A stretch of 64,000 nt of DNA from Photobacterium galatheae. Its GTDB lineage: Bacteria > Pseudomonadota > Gammaproteobacteria > Enterobacterales > Vibrionaceae. Below, one piece after another: positions 26,677 through 36,561 of the stretch. Under the pieces are notes generated by a model that was not told where the DNA came from, did no database searches, and saw only the letters and a program-made list of their open reading frames with translations. The translations under genes and the position numbers were made by a program. The DNA is taken from assembly GCF_000695255.1 (NCBI RefSeq), contig NZ_JMIB01000021.1, positions 1-64,000 of the forward strand, given 5' to 3'. Numbering within the stretch: position 1 is the first letter of the stretch; every line of letters begins with the position of its first letter.

Positions 26677-27479
26677 GCGTCAAATACCTTTGTCTCTTCT
26701 TCTTTTCCTTGGCTGTTATTACTACCATCGTCTCCTTTACGCACCGTGGTCACCTGAAGTGTGATACCAAACAGATTTCGGTACACAATCGCTTTCACAT
26801 TAAAGAAAAATGGAATTGTCCAGATCAGACCAATACCCGCAGTGGCGAAAGAGATAAAAAACAGAATCAGTACGACCAGGAAAATTGCACTCATTGGCAG
26901 AATCTTACGAAATGTTGCCACGACCGAATATTGAATAGCCTTGATTGGTGTCACACGCTTTTCACAAACCAGTGTGATCGTCATGCTAAAGGCCATGGTC
27001 AGAAACAAACCGAGAATTGGGAACAAAGCATTACCGATTCCCTGTAATGAAGAAGTCAGCAACATCGTCACAACAGAGACTACGGCAAAAGGAAATCCTT
27101 TCACCAGATAACGCGGTTTTGTCGGTAAACCCACTGCATGATTCAATGCCATCAGGCTTATACCGGCATACAGAGGGGCGCTGAGGACATCCGACCAAAA
27201 ATTCGCCATAAATCCAGCTTCGACAATTTCTGGTGTCAGGCCTTCACCGGTGATAAAAGCATCAAAAAATAAACCTGGGTTGCCCAGTTGGACTTTCAGC
27301 GCAAGTAACAACAACGCCAGCTGTGCCAAAAACAGGCCGGCAATGGCCGGAAAGAATGTCAGAAAGTGCTTTGCAGTCACTTTCCAGGCTTCCTGAAGAA
27401 CAGCGATAGCCTGCAAGTCTGCTTTACCAGACGTCGCTTTTTCGATTGAGCCGCCAACCTGAAGACTTTTGTTATTCAT
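26673..27479 (-). CDS. multi-pass inner-membrane protein, unknown
   Basis: A 268-residue integral membrane protein with five or six hydrophobic segments between residues 38 and 240 and charged, polar ends. I recognise no motif. It heads the three-gene unit with the glucosaminidase lipoprotein (4-base overlap) and the DUF2987 protein, suggesting a shared envelope function. Confidence 0.75.
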   Translation of the reverse strand: MNNKSLQVGGSIEKATSGKADLQAIAVLQEAWKVTAKHFLTFFPAIAGLFLAQLALLLLALKVQLGNPGLFFDAFITGEGLTPEIVEAGFMANFWSDVLSAPLYAGISLMALNHAVGLPTKPRYLVKGFPFAVVSVVTMLLTSSLQGIGNALFPILGLFLTMAFSMTITLVCEKRVTPIKAIQYSVVATFRKILPMSAIFLVVLILFFISFATAGIGLIWTIPFFFNVKAIVYRNLFGITLQVTTVRKGDDGSNNSQGKEEETKVFDA

Positions 27480-27840
27480 GCAGATAAATGATTCACAGTA
27501 AATTCAAAACAGTGGTCCCGATTGTACGCTACCCCTTCCCGTAAACAAATCTTGCGATGGTTAAAAAATGCTTCAATACCTCAAAATCAACGCAAAGATA
27601 TCGGATTCATTCGGATTACATTCAGATTATCGCTGGTGGCTGTCGTCTGTTTGCAATCTTAAACCTGCATGATTCATGCAGTAAAACCCGCAGAAATTGT
27701 TAAGAAATCATCAACAACCATCCACAAAGTCAACAAGCAAAAAAGTCATGAGAATGACTCAAAAAAAACTTTGAATTCAACCGGTGGAAGTCTATTATCC
27801 GCCTCCTGAAATAGACCTTATTTGTGCAGCAATACGTTGC
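27480..27840. promoter_or_regulatory. potABC upstream region with repeats and a palindrome
   Basis: This 361-base region carries the heptamer TCGGATT at 27601 and 27611, one helical turn apart, with a related TCAGATT at 27622. A perfect palindrome CTGCATGA-T-TCATGCAG follows at 27665-27681, and a shorter repeat AGTCAT-GAGA-ATGACT at 27744-27759. These look like binding sites controlling the polyamine operon or the divergent membrane-protein gene. No protein-coding gene is seen. Confidence 0.45.
27533..27540 (-). other. KOPS octamer pointing left towards dif
   Basis: CCCTTCCC on the + strand, upstream of the pot operon. Confidence 0.5.
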
Positions 27841-28986
27841 ATGAAACGATGTGGAGACAAGGTAGAGTTGAACACAAACATCACATCCAAAGAATCGGTT
27901 ATTCAACTGACAGGGCTCAGCAAAAGCTTTGACGGTAAACAGATTATCACCGGGTTAAACCTCAACGTAAACGACGGTGAGTTTTTAACCATTCTTGGTC
28001 CCTCTGGCTGTGGGAAAACCACCGTTCTGCGTCTGATTGCTGGCTTTGAAGATGCTGATCAAGGCCAGATCGTGATTGCCGGACAAGATGTAACACATGT
28101 TCAAGCCGAACAGCGTCATGTCAACACAGTCTTCCAGAGTTATGCTCTGTTTCCACATATGACTGTATTTGACAACGTTGCATTTGGCCTGCGGATGCAA
28201 AAAGTGCCTGAAAAAGACATCAAGCCGCGCGTCATGGAAGCACTGCAAATGGTTCAGCTTGATCAATTTGCACCGCGTAAGCCGCATCAATTATCTGGTG
28301 GCCAGCAACAAAGGGTTGCCATCGCCCGTGCTGTGGTCAATAAGCCGAAAGTTCTGCTGCTGGATGAATCTCTTTCCGCACTGGATTACAAACTTCGGAA
28401 ACAGATGCAACTGGAGCTGAAACAACTTCAGCGTCGTTTGGGCATCACCTTCATTTTCGTGACCCATGATCAGGAAGAAGCCCTGTCGATGTCAGACCGC
28501 ATTATCGTGATGCGTGACGGGAAGATCGAACAAGACGGCACCCCTCGTGAAATCTACGAAGAACCGAGCAACCTGTTTGTTGCCCGCTTCATTGGTGAAA
28601 TCAACGTCTTCGATGCAACGGTGATTGAGCGCATTGATGAAAAACGCATCAAAGCGACCGTCGAAGGCCGGGAAGCCGTCATTCACTGTGACTTAAGCGT
28701 GAATCAAAATGACGCGCTGAAAGTTTTACTTCGTCCGGAAGATATTCGTCTGGAAGAGATCAACGAAAACGAAGAATCCTGGGGCCTGATGGGTCACGTT
28801 CGTGAACGGACCTATAAAGGGATGACTCTGGATTCTGTCGTTGAGATCGAAACCGGCAAATCGGTCATGGTCAGTGAATTCTTTAACGAAGATGATCCGG
28901 ATGTAGACCACTCCTTGGATCAGAAAGTCGCGATCACCTGGGTTGAAAGTTGGGAAGTGGTACTGGCTGATGACGAAAAAGCTTAA
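27841..28986 (+). CDS. potA: spermidine/putrescine ABC transporter ATPase PotA
   Basis: ATPase of the polyamine importer. Walker A (GPSGCGKTT), signature (LSGGQQQR), Walker B ([11 protein letters not shown]) and the switch histidine (THDQEE) are intact; the C-terminal third is the TOBE-type regulatory domain. The first domain residues are [12 protein letters not shown]. The start is uncertain: ATG 27841 (381 residues) lacks a ribosome site, TTG 27868 has AAGG 5 bases upstream, and a GTG at 27784 is also in frame. The walker B has DES rather than DEP. Overlaps potB by 17 bases. Confidence 0.95.
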   Translation: MKRCGDKVELNTNITSKESVIQLTGLSKSFDGKQIITGLNLNVNDGEFLTILGPSGCGKTTVLRLIAGFEDADQGQIVIAGQDVTHVQAEQRHVNTVFQSYALFPHMTVFDNVAFGLRMQKVPEKDIKPRVMEALQMVQLDQFAPRKPHQLSGGQQQRVAIARAVVNKPKVLLLDESLSALDYKLRKQMQLELKQLQRRLGITFIFVTHDQEEALSMSDRIIVMRDGKIEQDGTPREIYEEPSNLFVARFIGEINVFDATVIERIDEKRIKATVEGREAVIHCDLSVNQNDALKVLLRPEDIRLEEINENEESWGLMGHVRERTYKGMTLDSVVEIETGKSVMVSEFFNEDDPDVDHSLDQKVAITWVESWEVVLADDEKA

Positions 28987-29827
28987 TCTGCAAAACATCA
29001 TCATCTCGGTGATTGTCGGATGGCTGCTGCTGTTCGTATTCATTCCGAACCTGATGATTATCGGCACCAGTTTTTTGACGCGTGACGACGCAAATCTGAT
29101 TGATCTGACTTTCACGCTGGAAAACTACGTCCGTTTGTTTGATCCCCTGTATGCGCAGGTGATGCTGCATTCGTTCTACATGGCCGGCATGGCAACGATT
29201 CTCTGCCTGCTGGTGGGTTATCCGTTTGCATACAGTATTGCAAAAATGCCGCAGAAATGGCGTCCAGTGATGCTGTTTCTGGTCATTGTACCCTTTTGGA
29301 CGAATTCACTGATTCGAACATACGGCCTGAAACTCATGCTGGGGACGCAGGGTGTATTCAACAGCAGCCTGATGGCGATAGGGATTATTGATAAACCACT
29401 CCGCATTATGTACACAGAATACGCCGTCATGGTTGGTTTGGTATATATCCTGTTACCTTTCATGGTGTTACCTCTATATTCAGCAATCGAAAAGCTGGAT
29501 CACACTTATATTGAAGCTGCGCGTGATCTGGGCGCGAATAAAGTGCAAACCTTTATCAAAGTTATTGCACCTTTGACCATGCCAGGCGTGATTGCGGGCT
29601 GTCTGCTGGTCTTCCTGCCAGCAATGGGAATGTTCTATATTTCAGACCTCTTAGGGGGTGCGAAAAACCTGTTGATTGGTAACGTGATTAAGAGTCAGGT
29701 ACTCAACGCCCGTGACTGGCCATTTGGTGCAGCAACAAGCATTGCCCTCACCTTGTCTATGGCCATCTTGCTGTATGCCTACTACCGTGCTGGCAAGCTA
29801 CTCAACCGTAAAGTGGAGCTGGAATAA
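28970..29827 (+). CDS. potB: polyamine transporter permease PotB
   Basis: A 285-residue inner-membrane permease with six helices and the EAA loop ([16 protein letters not shown]). With PotC it forms the channel for polyamine import. ATG 28970 lies inside the end of potA, typical for coupled translation; an upstream ATG at 28943 is less likely. Confidence 0.94.
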   Translation: MTKKLNLQNIIISVIVGWLLLFVFIPNLMIIGTSFLTRDDANLIDLTFTLENYVRLFDPLYAQVMLHSFYMAGMATILCLLVGYPFAYSIAKMPQKWRPVMLFLVIVPFWTNSLIRTYGLKLMLGTQGVFNSSLMAIGIIDKPLRIMYTEYAVMVGLVYILLPFMVLPLYSAIEKLDHTYIEAARDLGANKVQTFIKVIAPLTMPGVIAGCLLVFLPAMGMFYISDLLGGAKNLLIGNVIKSQVLNARDWPFGAATSIALTLSMAILLYAYYRAGKLLNRKVELE

Positions 29828-29829
29828 TC

Positions 29830-30600
29830 GTGGGACGTATTTTTAAATTCAGCTTGATGTCTGTGGTATACGCCTTTTTGTATATCCCGATCATTATTCT
29901 GATCGTCAACTCCTTCAATGCCAGTAAATTTGGGATGAAATGGGGCGGCTTTACAACGAAATGGTATGAGCAGCTGGTCAACAACGACAGTCTGATGCAA
30001 GCAGCTTGGCACTCATTGAACATTGCAGTGTTTTCAGCCACAGCTGCAGCCATCATTGGCAGTTTGACCGCAGTGGCCCTGTTCCGCTACCGGTTCAAAG
30101 GCAAAAGTTTCGTGAATGGCATGCTCTTTGTGGTGATGATGTCTCCGGATATCGTGATGGCTATTTCCCTCTTGGCGCTCTTTATCCTGATGGGCGCAAA
30201 ACTGGGTTTCCTCACATTGTTGCTCTCCCACATCACATTCTGTTTGCCGTTTGTCGTGGTAACTGTATACAGCCGCCTGAAAGGCTTTGACGTCAAAATG
30301 CTGGAAGCTGCACGTGATTTAGGTGCCAGTGAATGGGTCATTCTGAAGCAGATTATTTTGCCGTTAGCAAAACCGGCTGTTTTTGCCGGATGGCTGCTGA
30401 GTTTTACTCTGTCACTCGATGATGTGATTGTCAGTTCGTTTGTAACTGGCCCAACTTATGAAATTTTACCTTTGAAAATTTATTCAATGGTGAAGGTTGG
30501 AATTTCCCCTGAAGTCAATGCGTTAGCAACTGTCATGCTCATTATTTCTTTAAGTATGGTTATGCTTTCTCAGGTCATTTCGCGCGATAAATTAAAATAA
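29830..30600 (+). CDS. potC: polyamine transporter permease PotC
   Basis: A 256-residue permease with six helices and the EAA loop ([17 protein letters not shown]). GTG start 2 bases after the potB stop. A pair of hairpins follows and separates potABC from potD. Confidence 0.94.
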   Translation: MGRIFKFSLMSVVYAFLYIPIIILIVNSFNASKFGMKWGGFTTKWYEQLVNNDSLMQAAWHSLNIAVFSATAAAIIGSLTAVALFRYRFKGKSFVNGMLFVVMMSPDIVMAISLLALFILMGAKLGFLTLLLSHITFCLPFVVVTVYSRLKGFDVKMLEAARDLGASEWVILKQIILPLAKPAVFAGWLLSFTLSLDDVIVSSFVTGPTYEILPLKIYSMVKVGISPEVNALATVMLIISLSMVMLSQVISRDKLK

Positions 30601-30641
30601 ATTGCGTTTCTTCTTTTCTGCCTGATAATCAGGCAAGAAAC

Positions 30642-30671
30642 ACGGCCAGGTCGTTTTCTGACTGGCCGTTT
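30642..30671 (+). terminator. hairpins between potC and potD
   Basis: ACGGCCAG and CTGGCCGT form an 8-bp stem with a 12-base loop followed by TTTA. A smaller stem GCCTGA-TAA-TCAGGC sits just before it (30620-30634). Together they may attenuate transcription into the potD genes. Confidence 0.65.
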
Positions 30672-30743
30672 ATGCAGGAAATCAACCCATTGATTCCCTG
30701 TTTTATTAACTATCCCATCAGGGATTTTGGAGTTATCACATCA

Positions 30744-31775
30744 ATGAAGAAGTGGTCCGCGTTTCTGGCCAGTGCCGCATGTGCAGCTACTCTGGTATCC
30801 GGTAGTGTCAATGCAGCCAATAAAGAATTAGTGTTTATGAACTGGGGTCCGTATATCTCTACGGAATTACGCGAACAGTTCACGAAAGAAACGGGCATTA
30901 AAGTCATCTATTCGACTTATGAGTCGAACGAAACCATGTATGCCAAACTGAAAGCACACCCAGAAGGTTACGATCTGGTCGTGCCATCAACCTACTTCGT
31001 TGCCAAAATGCGCGATGAAGGCATGCTGCAGAAGATCGACAAATCGAAACTAGCGAACTTCAAAAACCTTGATAAGAATTATCTGAACAAGGCATTTGAC
31101 CCAAGCAATGAATACTCTATTCCTCATGTTCTGGGTATTACTGGCCTTGCTGTGAACACAGAAATGTATAACCCTGCTGATTTTGACAGCTGGGAAGACC
31201 TGTGGGACCCGAAATACCGTGGTCAACTGATGCTGATGGATGATACCCGCGAAGTGCACCACATTGCATTAAAGATTCTTGGGTATTCTGGCAACACAAC
31301 CGATCCAAAACAAATCAACGAAGCTTACGAAAAACTGAAAGAGCTGATGCCAAATGTGCTGGTGTTCAACTCTGACAACCCTGCTGCACCATACATGGCA
31401 GGTGAAGTTGGCTTAGGGATGCTGTGGAACGGTTCAGCCGCTGCGGCGCAGCGTGAAGGACTGCCTATTCAACTGGTATGGCCAAAAGAAGGCGGTATCT
31501 ACTGGGTAGACAACCTATCGATTACCAGCAACGCGAAGAACGTGGATGCTGCGCACAAGATGATCGACTTTCTGTTGCGCCCGGATATCGCGGCAAAAAT
31601 TTCAGAAGAAACCGGCTACCTGACGGGTGTTGAGGCTTCTAATGCGAAGTACAAAGACAACCCGACGTTATTCCCGCCGCAAGAAGAATTAGACCGCGGT
31701 GAATTCCAAAACGCAGTCGGCGATGCCAATATTCTGTACGAGGAAAACTTCCTGAAACTGAAAGCTGGCCAATAA
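30744..31775 (+). CDS. potD: polyamine-binding periplasmic protein PotD, copy 1
   Basis: A 343-residue solute-binding protein that captures spermidine or putrescine in the periplasm. Signal peptide ends at VNAANKE; family blocks are FMNWGPYIS, IYSTYESNETMYAKL and GMLWNGSA. ATG 30744 (TGGAG upstream) rather than the frame opening at 30672. It is followed by its own terminator and then a close paralogue. Confidence 0.94.
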   Translation: MKKWSAFLASAACAATLVSGSVNAANKELVFMNWGPYISTELREQFTKETGIKVIYSTYESNETMYAKLKAHPEGYDLVVPSTYFVAKMRDEGMLQKIDKSKLANFKNLDKNYLNKAFDPSNEYSIPHVLGITGLAVNTEMYNPADFDSWEDLWDPKYRGQLMLMDDTREVHHIALKILGYSGNTTDPKQINEAYEKLKELMPNVLVFNSDNPAAPYMAGEVGLGMLWNGSAAAAQREGLPIQLVWPKEGGIYWVDNLSITSNAKNVDAAHKMIDFLLRPDIAAKISEETGYLTGVEASNAKYKDNPTLFPPQEELDRGEFQNAVGDANILYEENFLKLKAGQ

Positions 31776-31786
31776 GTACTTTCTTT

Positions 31787-31818
31787 AGGCAACCAAACCA
31801 TTTTGGTTGCCTTTTTTC
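31787..31818 (+). terminator. intrinsic terminator after potD copy 1
   Basis: AGGCAACCAAA and TTTGGTTGCCT form a perfect 11-bp stem followed by TTTTTT. Confidence 0.93.
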
Positions 31819-32000
31819 TTATCCCCTCTGCTATACTCTCCCACTGATTCTTGAGTGAATTCCATACGTTAGAAACGGCTCCAATCCCTTTCTGACATAC
31901 ATCTGTCAACGAATTTGACATCACTTGTCCGCAAGAGAGGTGGGCATTGCTATAGCGTCCGGATAGCCTCGTCATGGCTTCCGAAGTTAGGAGTAAAAAA

Positions 32001-33044
32001 ATGAAAAAATGGTCTTCAATGATGACCGGCGGTGTGTTTGCCTTGTCACTTGTTTCCAATGTGGCTATGGCAGCAGACAATGAACTGTATTTCTATAATT
32101 GGTCTGAGTATATTCCAGCTGACGTGTTGGAAGACTTCACCAAAGAAACCGGTATCAAAGTGATTTACTCGACATATGAGTCGAATGAATCGATGTACGC
32201 AAAATTGAAGACCTATGGTACAGGCTATGATTTGGTTGTTCCTTCGACTTACTACGTCTCCAAGATGCGAGATGAAGGCATGCTACGTAAGATCGACAAG
32301 TCAAAACTGAGCCATTTTAAAGAGCTGGACCCTAACTTTCTGAATAAGCCCTTTGACCCAAGTAACGACTACTCGATCCCATACATTTGGGGAGCTACCG
32401 GCATCGGTGTGAACACCGATATGATTAACAAAGACGAGATCAAAGGCTGGAGCAATTTCTGGGACAGCAAATGGCAAGGCCAGTTAATGATGATGGACGA
32501 TGCCCGAGAATTCTTCCATATCGCATTGCGCAAGCTGGGCTATTCAGCCAATACAAAGAACCCGGAAGAAATTAAAGCCGCTTATGAAGAGCTGAAAAAG
32601 CTGATGCCAAACATCTTGTTATTCAACTCAGATTTCCCTGCAAACCCATATATGGCTGGTGAAACCTCATTAGGCATGCTTTGGAATGGTTCCGCCTATA
32701 TGGCTCGTCAGGAAGGCGCACCGATTGATATCGTGTGGCCAAAAGAAGGCGCAATTTTCTGGATGGATAGCTTAGCCATTCCAGCCGGTGCAAAGAATAT
32801 TGATGCAGCCCACAAAATGATCGACTTCCTGCTCAAGCCTGAAAATGCAGCAAAAATTGCTTTAGAAATTGGTTATCCAACCCCAGTTGCGACAGCAAAA
32901 GACAATCTGCCAAAATCTTTTGTTGATAACCCAAGCATTTACCCGCCTCAGGAAGTGCTGGATGCTGGTGAATGGCAAGATAGTGTTGGCGATGCTGTCG
33001 CACTTTATGAGGAATACTTCCAAAAGCTGAAGGCCGGACAATAA
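32001..33044 (+). CDS. potD: polyamine-binding periplasmic protein PotD, copy 2
   Basis: A 347-residue paralogue of the preceding gene with the same blocks (FYNWSEYIP, IYSTYESNESMYAKL, GMLWNGSA), a signal peptide ending AMAADNE, and many scattered substitutions. ATG 32001 has AGGAG upstream. Vibrio species carry the same tandem arrangement, so the duplication is old; the two may differ in polyamine preference. Confidence 0.93.
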   Translation: MKKWSSMMTGGVFALSLVSNVAMAADNELYFYNWSEYIPADVLEDFTKETGIKVIYSTYESNESMYAKLKTYGTGYDLVVPSTYYVSKMRDEGMLRKIDKSKLSHFKELDPNFLNKPFDPSNDYSIPYIWGATGIGVNTDMINKDEIKGWSNFWDSKWQGQLMMMDDAREFFHIALRKLGYSANTKNPEEIKAAYEELKKLMPNILLFNSDFPANPYMAGETSLGMLWNGSAYMARQEGAPIDIVWPKEGAIFWMDSLAIPAGAKNIDAAHKMIDFLLKPENAAKIALEIGYPTPVATAKDNLPKSFVDNPSIYPPQEVLDAGEWQDSVGDAVALYEEYFQKLKAGQ

Positions 33045-33057
33045 CGACCGAATGATG

Positions 33058-33084
33058 GAAAGGCGCCTGGTATGGCGCCTTTTT
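33058..33084 (+). terminator. intrinsic terminator after potD copy 2
   Basis: AAAGGCGCC and GGCGCCTTT form a 9-bp stem with a 6-base loop followed by TT. Confidence 0.88.
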
Positions 33085-33126
33085 CATCTGGTTACCTTCT
33101 TTAATAAAGCTTCCTTTTGCATTCAG

Positions 33127-33849
33127 CTACGAAGCGTCTGCTGTCAGCAATTCTTCAACAATCTGAGGCACAATTTGTGAGGCGGGACCGTAACGCTTCT
33201 CCTCAAATTCACTTTCGATAATGCTGGGTTCCAGATTGAGCTCAATGGTATGTGCGCCCTGCATCGCAGCTTCATGAACAAACCCCGCAGCTGGATATAC
33301 AGAGCCTGATGTTCCAATCGCAATAAAGAGATCCGCCTCTGTCAACGCGGCATAAATCTTATCCATACCCTGTGGCATTTCTCCAAACCAGACGACATTC
33401 GGACGTAAAGGTGCGGGAATCTGGCAGCAGTGACAGCAATCATCCAGAGAAATATCTCCACTCCAGTCAATTGTCTGCCCGCTCTGACTGCATTGTGCTT
33501 TCAGTAATTCGCCGTGCATGTGAATAACATGCTGACTGCCGGCTAATTCATGAAGGTTATCAATATTCTGCGTCACGATGGTGACATTGCCATCAAGCGC
33601 CTGCTCTAAACGTGCAAGCGCGTAATGCGCCGCGTTTGGCTTCACCGTTCCGCTTTCTAACTGTTTGCGGCGTTGGTTGTAAAATGACTGCACTAAATTC
33701 GGGTCTTTCTGATAGCCTTCAGGGGTCGCAACATCTTCTATACGGTGGTTTTCCCAAAGCCCATCCTGATCCCGAAAAGTTTTGATACCAGACTCAGCAG
33801 AGATCCCTGCCCCAGTGAGAATGACAATATTTCGATAGGGAAAATGCAT
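33127..33849 (-). CDS. cobB: NAD-dependent protein deacylase CobB (sirtuin)
   Basis: A 240-residue sirtuin that removes acyl groups from lysines using NAD+. NAD site [10 protein letters not shown], the TQNID block and the catalytic His in HMHGEL are intact. The zinc module keeps cysteines at AQCSQSG and CCHCC, as in E. coli CobB. Convergent with potD copy 2. Confidence 0.94.
   Translation of the reverse strand: MHFPYRNIVILTGAGISAESGIKTFRDQDGLWENHRIEDVATPEGYQKDPNLVQSFYNQRRKQLESGTVKPNAAHYALARLEQALDGNVTIVTQNIDNLHELAGSQHVIHMHGELLKAQCSQSGQTIDWSGDISLDDCCHCCQIPAPLRPNVVWFGEMPQGMDKIYAALTEADLFIAIGTSGSVYPAAGFVHEAAMQGAHTIELNLEPSIIESEFEEKRYGPASQIVPQIVEELLTADAS
33805..33812 (-). other. KOPS octamer pointing left towards dif
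   Basis: CCCTGCCC on the + strand, inside cobB. Confidence 0.5.
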
Positions 33850-34235
33850 CTTTCCTTGCCTTTGTTCATTTTTCTTTCAGTTATACCACTGACTGATGGC
33901 GAATATAACTCCTTCGTTATCAGACTATGGTCTTATGATATGTTTGTCGTTTGGGGTGAGAGCCTTTTAGTTTATTGAATTTTAATACGATTAAATAAGT
34001 TATAGTGCATTAGATACAGATCAAAGTTCTTACATTTTAGACTGCGCTATTTTCCTCAACATGAGTTAAAAAGTTCACACCAAAGAAAGTAACATACTGA
34101 ATATATTTGTGAAATTACGTAATTTCCGCCCTAACCTACCTTTGAGGAACAATAAGAAAAGTTTCCACAACTTGAGCAAGAATTTAAGGTCTCGTCTATG
34201 CTTCTGAGGTATCACAAAACAATGGAGTGATAAAA
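33850..34235. other. intergenic region between cobB and the barrel protein
   Basis: This 386-base A/T-rich stretch holds the divergent promoters. It includes the reverse-orientation copy of CTAATGCACTATAACT (33998-34013). No gene or hairpin is supported. Confidence 0.45.
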
Positions 34236-34772
34236 ATGAAGCAAAAAGCATTGGCAATATTAGTGTCTACGATGTTAGCTAGCCCAGCTGCACTTGCTGT
34301 AACTCTGGAAGAAGGTACGCAAGAGTTTGGTTTACAAGGTAGTTTGGATCTTGATTACATTGACGATTACCTGTTCATTTTAAATACCTCTTATGGATAC
34401 TTCCTGACTGACGACTGGGAGCTCGGTGGTGTACTCGATGTCAATATGAGCGACAGCACAAAAACATTCCAAATTGGTATGTTTACAGAGTACAACTTTA
34501 CCAATGACACCGATTGGGTACCCTACTTAGGTGCAGCGGCTCAGCTTGCTAACCTGTCCGCAAATGATAATGAAGATGTCGACTTTGATATCGAAGATGT
34601 CACCGCCTTAAATATCAAACTCGCTGCAGGTCTGAAATATTTCATCAACCAACACGTTGCGCTCAGTGCTGAAGTGAACTACAACATCGCCACAGATGAT
34701 ATTAACGTCACCAAAGACGGTGTGGAAGACAGCTTCACCCGATTTATCTTCGGTACGCGATTCTATTTCTGA
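34236..34772 (+). CDS. small outer-membrane beta-barrel protein
   Basis: A 178-residue exported protein: signal peptide cleaved after ALA, then about eight amphipathic beta-strands rich in aromatic residues and a C-terminal Phe (TRFYF), the usual outer-membrane insertion signal. It is acidic (NDNEDVDFDIEDV loop). It resembles OmpW/OmpA-type eight-stranded barrels, but I cannot assign a family. ATG 34236 has TGGAG 8-9 bases upstream. Confidence 0.8.
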   Translation: MKQKALAILVSTMLASPAALAVTLEEGTQEFGLQGSLDLDYIDDYLFILNTSYGYFLTDDWELGGVLDVNMSDSTKTFQIGMFTEYNFTNDTDWVPYLGAAAQLANLSANDNEDVDFDIEDVTALNIKLAAGLKYFINQHVALSAEVNYNIATDDINVTKDGVEDSFTRFIFGTRFYF

Positions 34773-34796
34773 TCATTCCCCGATGTTCCCCCTCAG

Positions 34797-34823
34797 ATCA
34801 ACGCCACTTCGTGTGGCGTTGAT
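34797..34823. terminator. hairpin between convergent genes
   Basis: ATCAACGCCAC and GTGGCGTTGAT form an 11-bp stem with a TTCGT loop. Tails on both sides are only moderately T-rich. It lies between the barrel gene and the convergent MmcQ/YjbR gene and may serve both. Confidence 0.75.
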
Positions 34824-34831
34824 TCTTGCTT

Positions 34832-35197
34832 TCATTTCAAAGCACTCTGCTGAGCTTTACTCAACCCGCTGACAACCAAATGATATGATGCTGAAGCCAA
34901 CTGCTCTAACATGCCTCTCTGTAACTGACCATCCATACGAATTGTAATCCAGTGACGTTTATTCATATGATATCCGGGTGTAATGGACGGGAATTCTCCC
35001 ACCAAAAACTCCACATCAGCCGGAGCCGCTTTCACCGTCAGAACAGGCGTGTCCTCTCTCACAGCAATCCAGGCGAACATTTTTCCTGCCACTTTATAAA
35101 CCGTTGGCTCTGGACCAAATGGATAGTCAATCACGGCACCTGATTGGCTCAAAAGGTGCTGATCAATCAACGCAACCAAATCACTTGTACTTTTCAC
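34832..35197 (-). CDS. MmcQ/YjbR family protein
   Basis: A 121-residue protein of the MmcQ/YjbR (double-wing) family, recognised from DYPFGPEPTVYKVAGKMFAW and YHMNKRHWITI. These small proteins are described as DNA-binding-like but their role is unclear. I start it at GTG 35197 because GGAGG lies about 8 bases upstream; the longer frame to 35287 has no site. Confidence 0.85.
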   Translation of the reverse strand: MKSTSDLVALIDQHLLSQSGAVIDYPFGPEPTVYKVAGKMFAWIAVREDTPVLTVKAAPADVEFLVGEFPSITPGYHMNKRHWITIRMDGQLQRGMLEQLASASYHLVVSGLSKAQQSALK

Positions 35198-35328
35198 CCC
35201 ATATCCTCCGTAAACAAATATAACAACCGTATCAAAAATCAGACAGTTTGCATAAAACGGGCTTGCTATACCTGAAAAGTTCCACAAAAAAATACTGGCT
35301 CGATGTGAACTAGGTAAGCAGGTCTGTT

Positions 35329-36540
35329 ATGAAATATGCTATGCCGTTGTTAGTGTTATCATTCCAGTTACTGACTGGTTGTGAAAGCTTGTCCCTTTCG
35401 CAGACAAAAACAGAACAAGTGAATGTGCAAGAACAAGCTTTACTGCACTTATCACTCAATCATGCGCGTTGTCAGATCGATCACAATGTTGTCGAAGGCC
35501 GGTATCTCGCAACGGGCTTACCTGCAGATTATACCCCGCCGACCTTACCCGAATTATCAATGATGAAAGAAACCAGTTTATGGGAAAGATTGGCACAAGA
35601 AAGCAGATTCAACATCCCCAATGATCGTCGCGTCAAATATTACCGGCAGTGGTATCTTCATCGGCCTTTGCATATCAAAACCGTTTCCAAACGGGCCAAG
35701 CCTTTTCTCTATTTTCTTTATGAGAATGTCAAGACACGACAGTTGCCGATCGAATTAGCATTGTTACCTTTTATTGAAAGCTCTTTTGATCCTGACGCAT
35801 ACTCTTCCCAGGGAGCGGCAGGGCTTTGGCAGATGACGAAACCAACCGGCAAATCTTTTGGCCTCCAAATCAATACTGAATATGACGGACGACTAGACAT
35901 TGTTGCATCGACCAACGCCGCGCTGGATTTGCTTGAATACCTGCATCAGAAATTCAAAGGGAACTGGCTGCATGCAATTGCAGCTTATAACAGTGGTGAA
36001 AGCCGAGTCCGTAAGGCGATACGGCAAAACAAAAAGCAGGGAAAACCAACCGACTTCTGGTCTCTGGATCTCCCGAAAGAAACCGCACATTACGTTCCTA
36101 AGCTACTTGCCCTGAGTCAATTATTAAAAGAACAAAGTCAATTCAACATGCCACTTGCCTTTATTCCTCATCAACGAGTGATGGCAACAATTACAGTCAC
36201 TCACCAAGTCCCATTGAAGCAGATTGCAAAGGATGCCGGTATTTCCGGAAAAACACTCAGTTTATTCAACCCCGCTTACACTGCGGGACTGACACGCCAG
36301 CGGGAAGAAAGCACGCTGCTGATCCCCCGTCAGCAACTGGAACACTTTTATCAGCAGTCAAACACTTTGCAATACATCAAGCAGAAGTACAGCATTCACC
36401 ATATTGAGCCCGGTGACTCGCTGTATCAGCTAGCGACATTGAACAATACATCAATTGGTGCAATCAAAAAAATAAACCAACTGGCCAACAGTAAAATCCA
36501 TGCCGGTCAGCGATTATTGATTCCAGTCCAATCATTCTGA
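35329..36540 (+). CDS. membrane-bound lytic murein transglycosylase, MltD-like
   Basis: A 403-residue lipoprotein (lipobox LLTGC, Cys18) with an SLT domain: catalytic Glu in ALLPFIESSFDP, then SSQGAAGLWQMT and AIAAYNSGESRV. A single clear LysM peptidoglycan-binding module closes the protein (residues about 353-400); a diverged one may precede it. MltD enzymes cleave glycan strands at the outer membrane, usually with two or more LysM repeats, so this is a short member. Convergent with the next gene, 21 bases apart. Confidence 0.88.
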   Translation: MKYAMPLLVLSFQLLTGCESLSLSQTKTEQVNVQEQALLHLSLNHARCQIDHNVVEGRYLATGLPADYTPPTLPELSMMKETSLWERLAQESRFNIPNDRRVKYYRQWYLHRPLHIKTVSKRAKPFLYFLYENVKTRQLPIELALLPFIESSFDPDAYSSQGAAGLWQMTKPTGKSFGLQINTEYDGRLDIVASTNAALDLLEYLHQKFKGNWLHAIAAYNSGESRVRKAIRQNKKQGKPTDFWSLDLPKETAHYVPKLLALSQLLKEQSQFNMPLAFIPHQRVMATITVTHQVPLKQIAKDAGISGKTLSLFNPAYTAGLTRQREESTLLIPRQQLEHFYQQSNTLQYIKQKYSIHHIEPGDSLYQLATLNNTSIGAIKKINQLANSKIHAGQRLLIPVQSF

Positions 36541-36561
36541 TAGTGAATCAATGTAAACAGC

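Noticed and set aside
33745..33978. 77-codon + strand frame overlapping the start of cobB
   Set aside because: It is antisense to conserved cobB codons and has no ribosome-binding site or recognisable feature.
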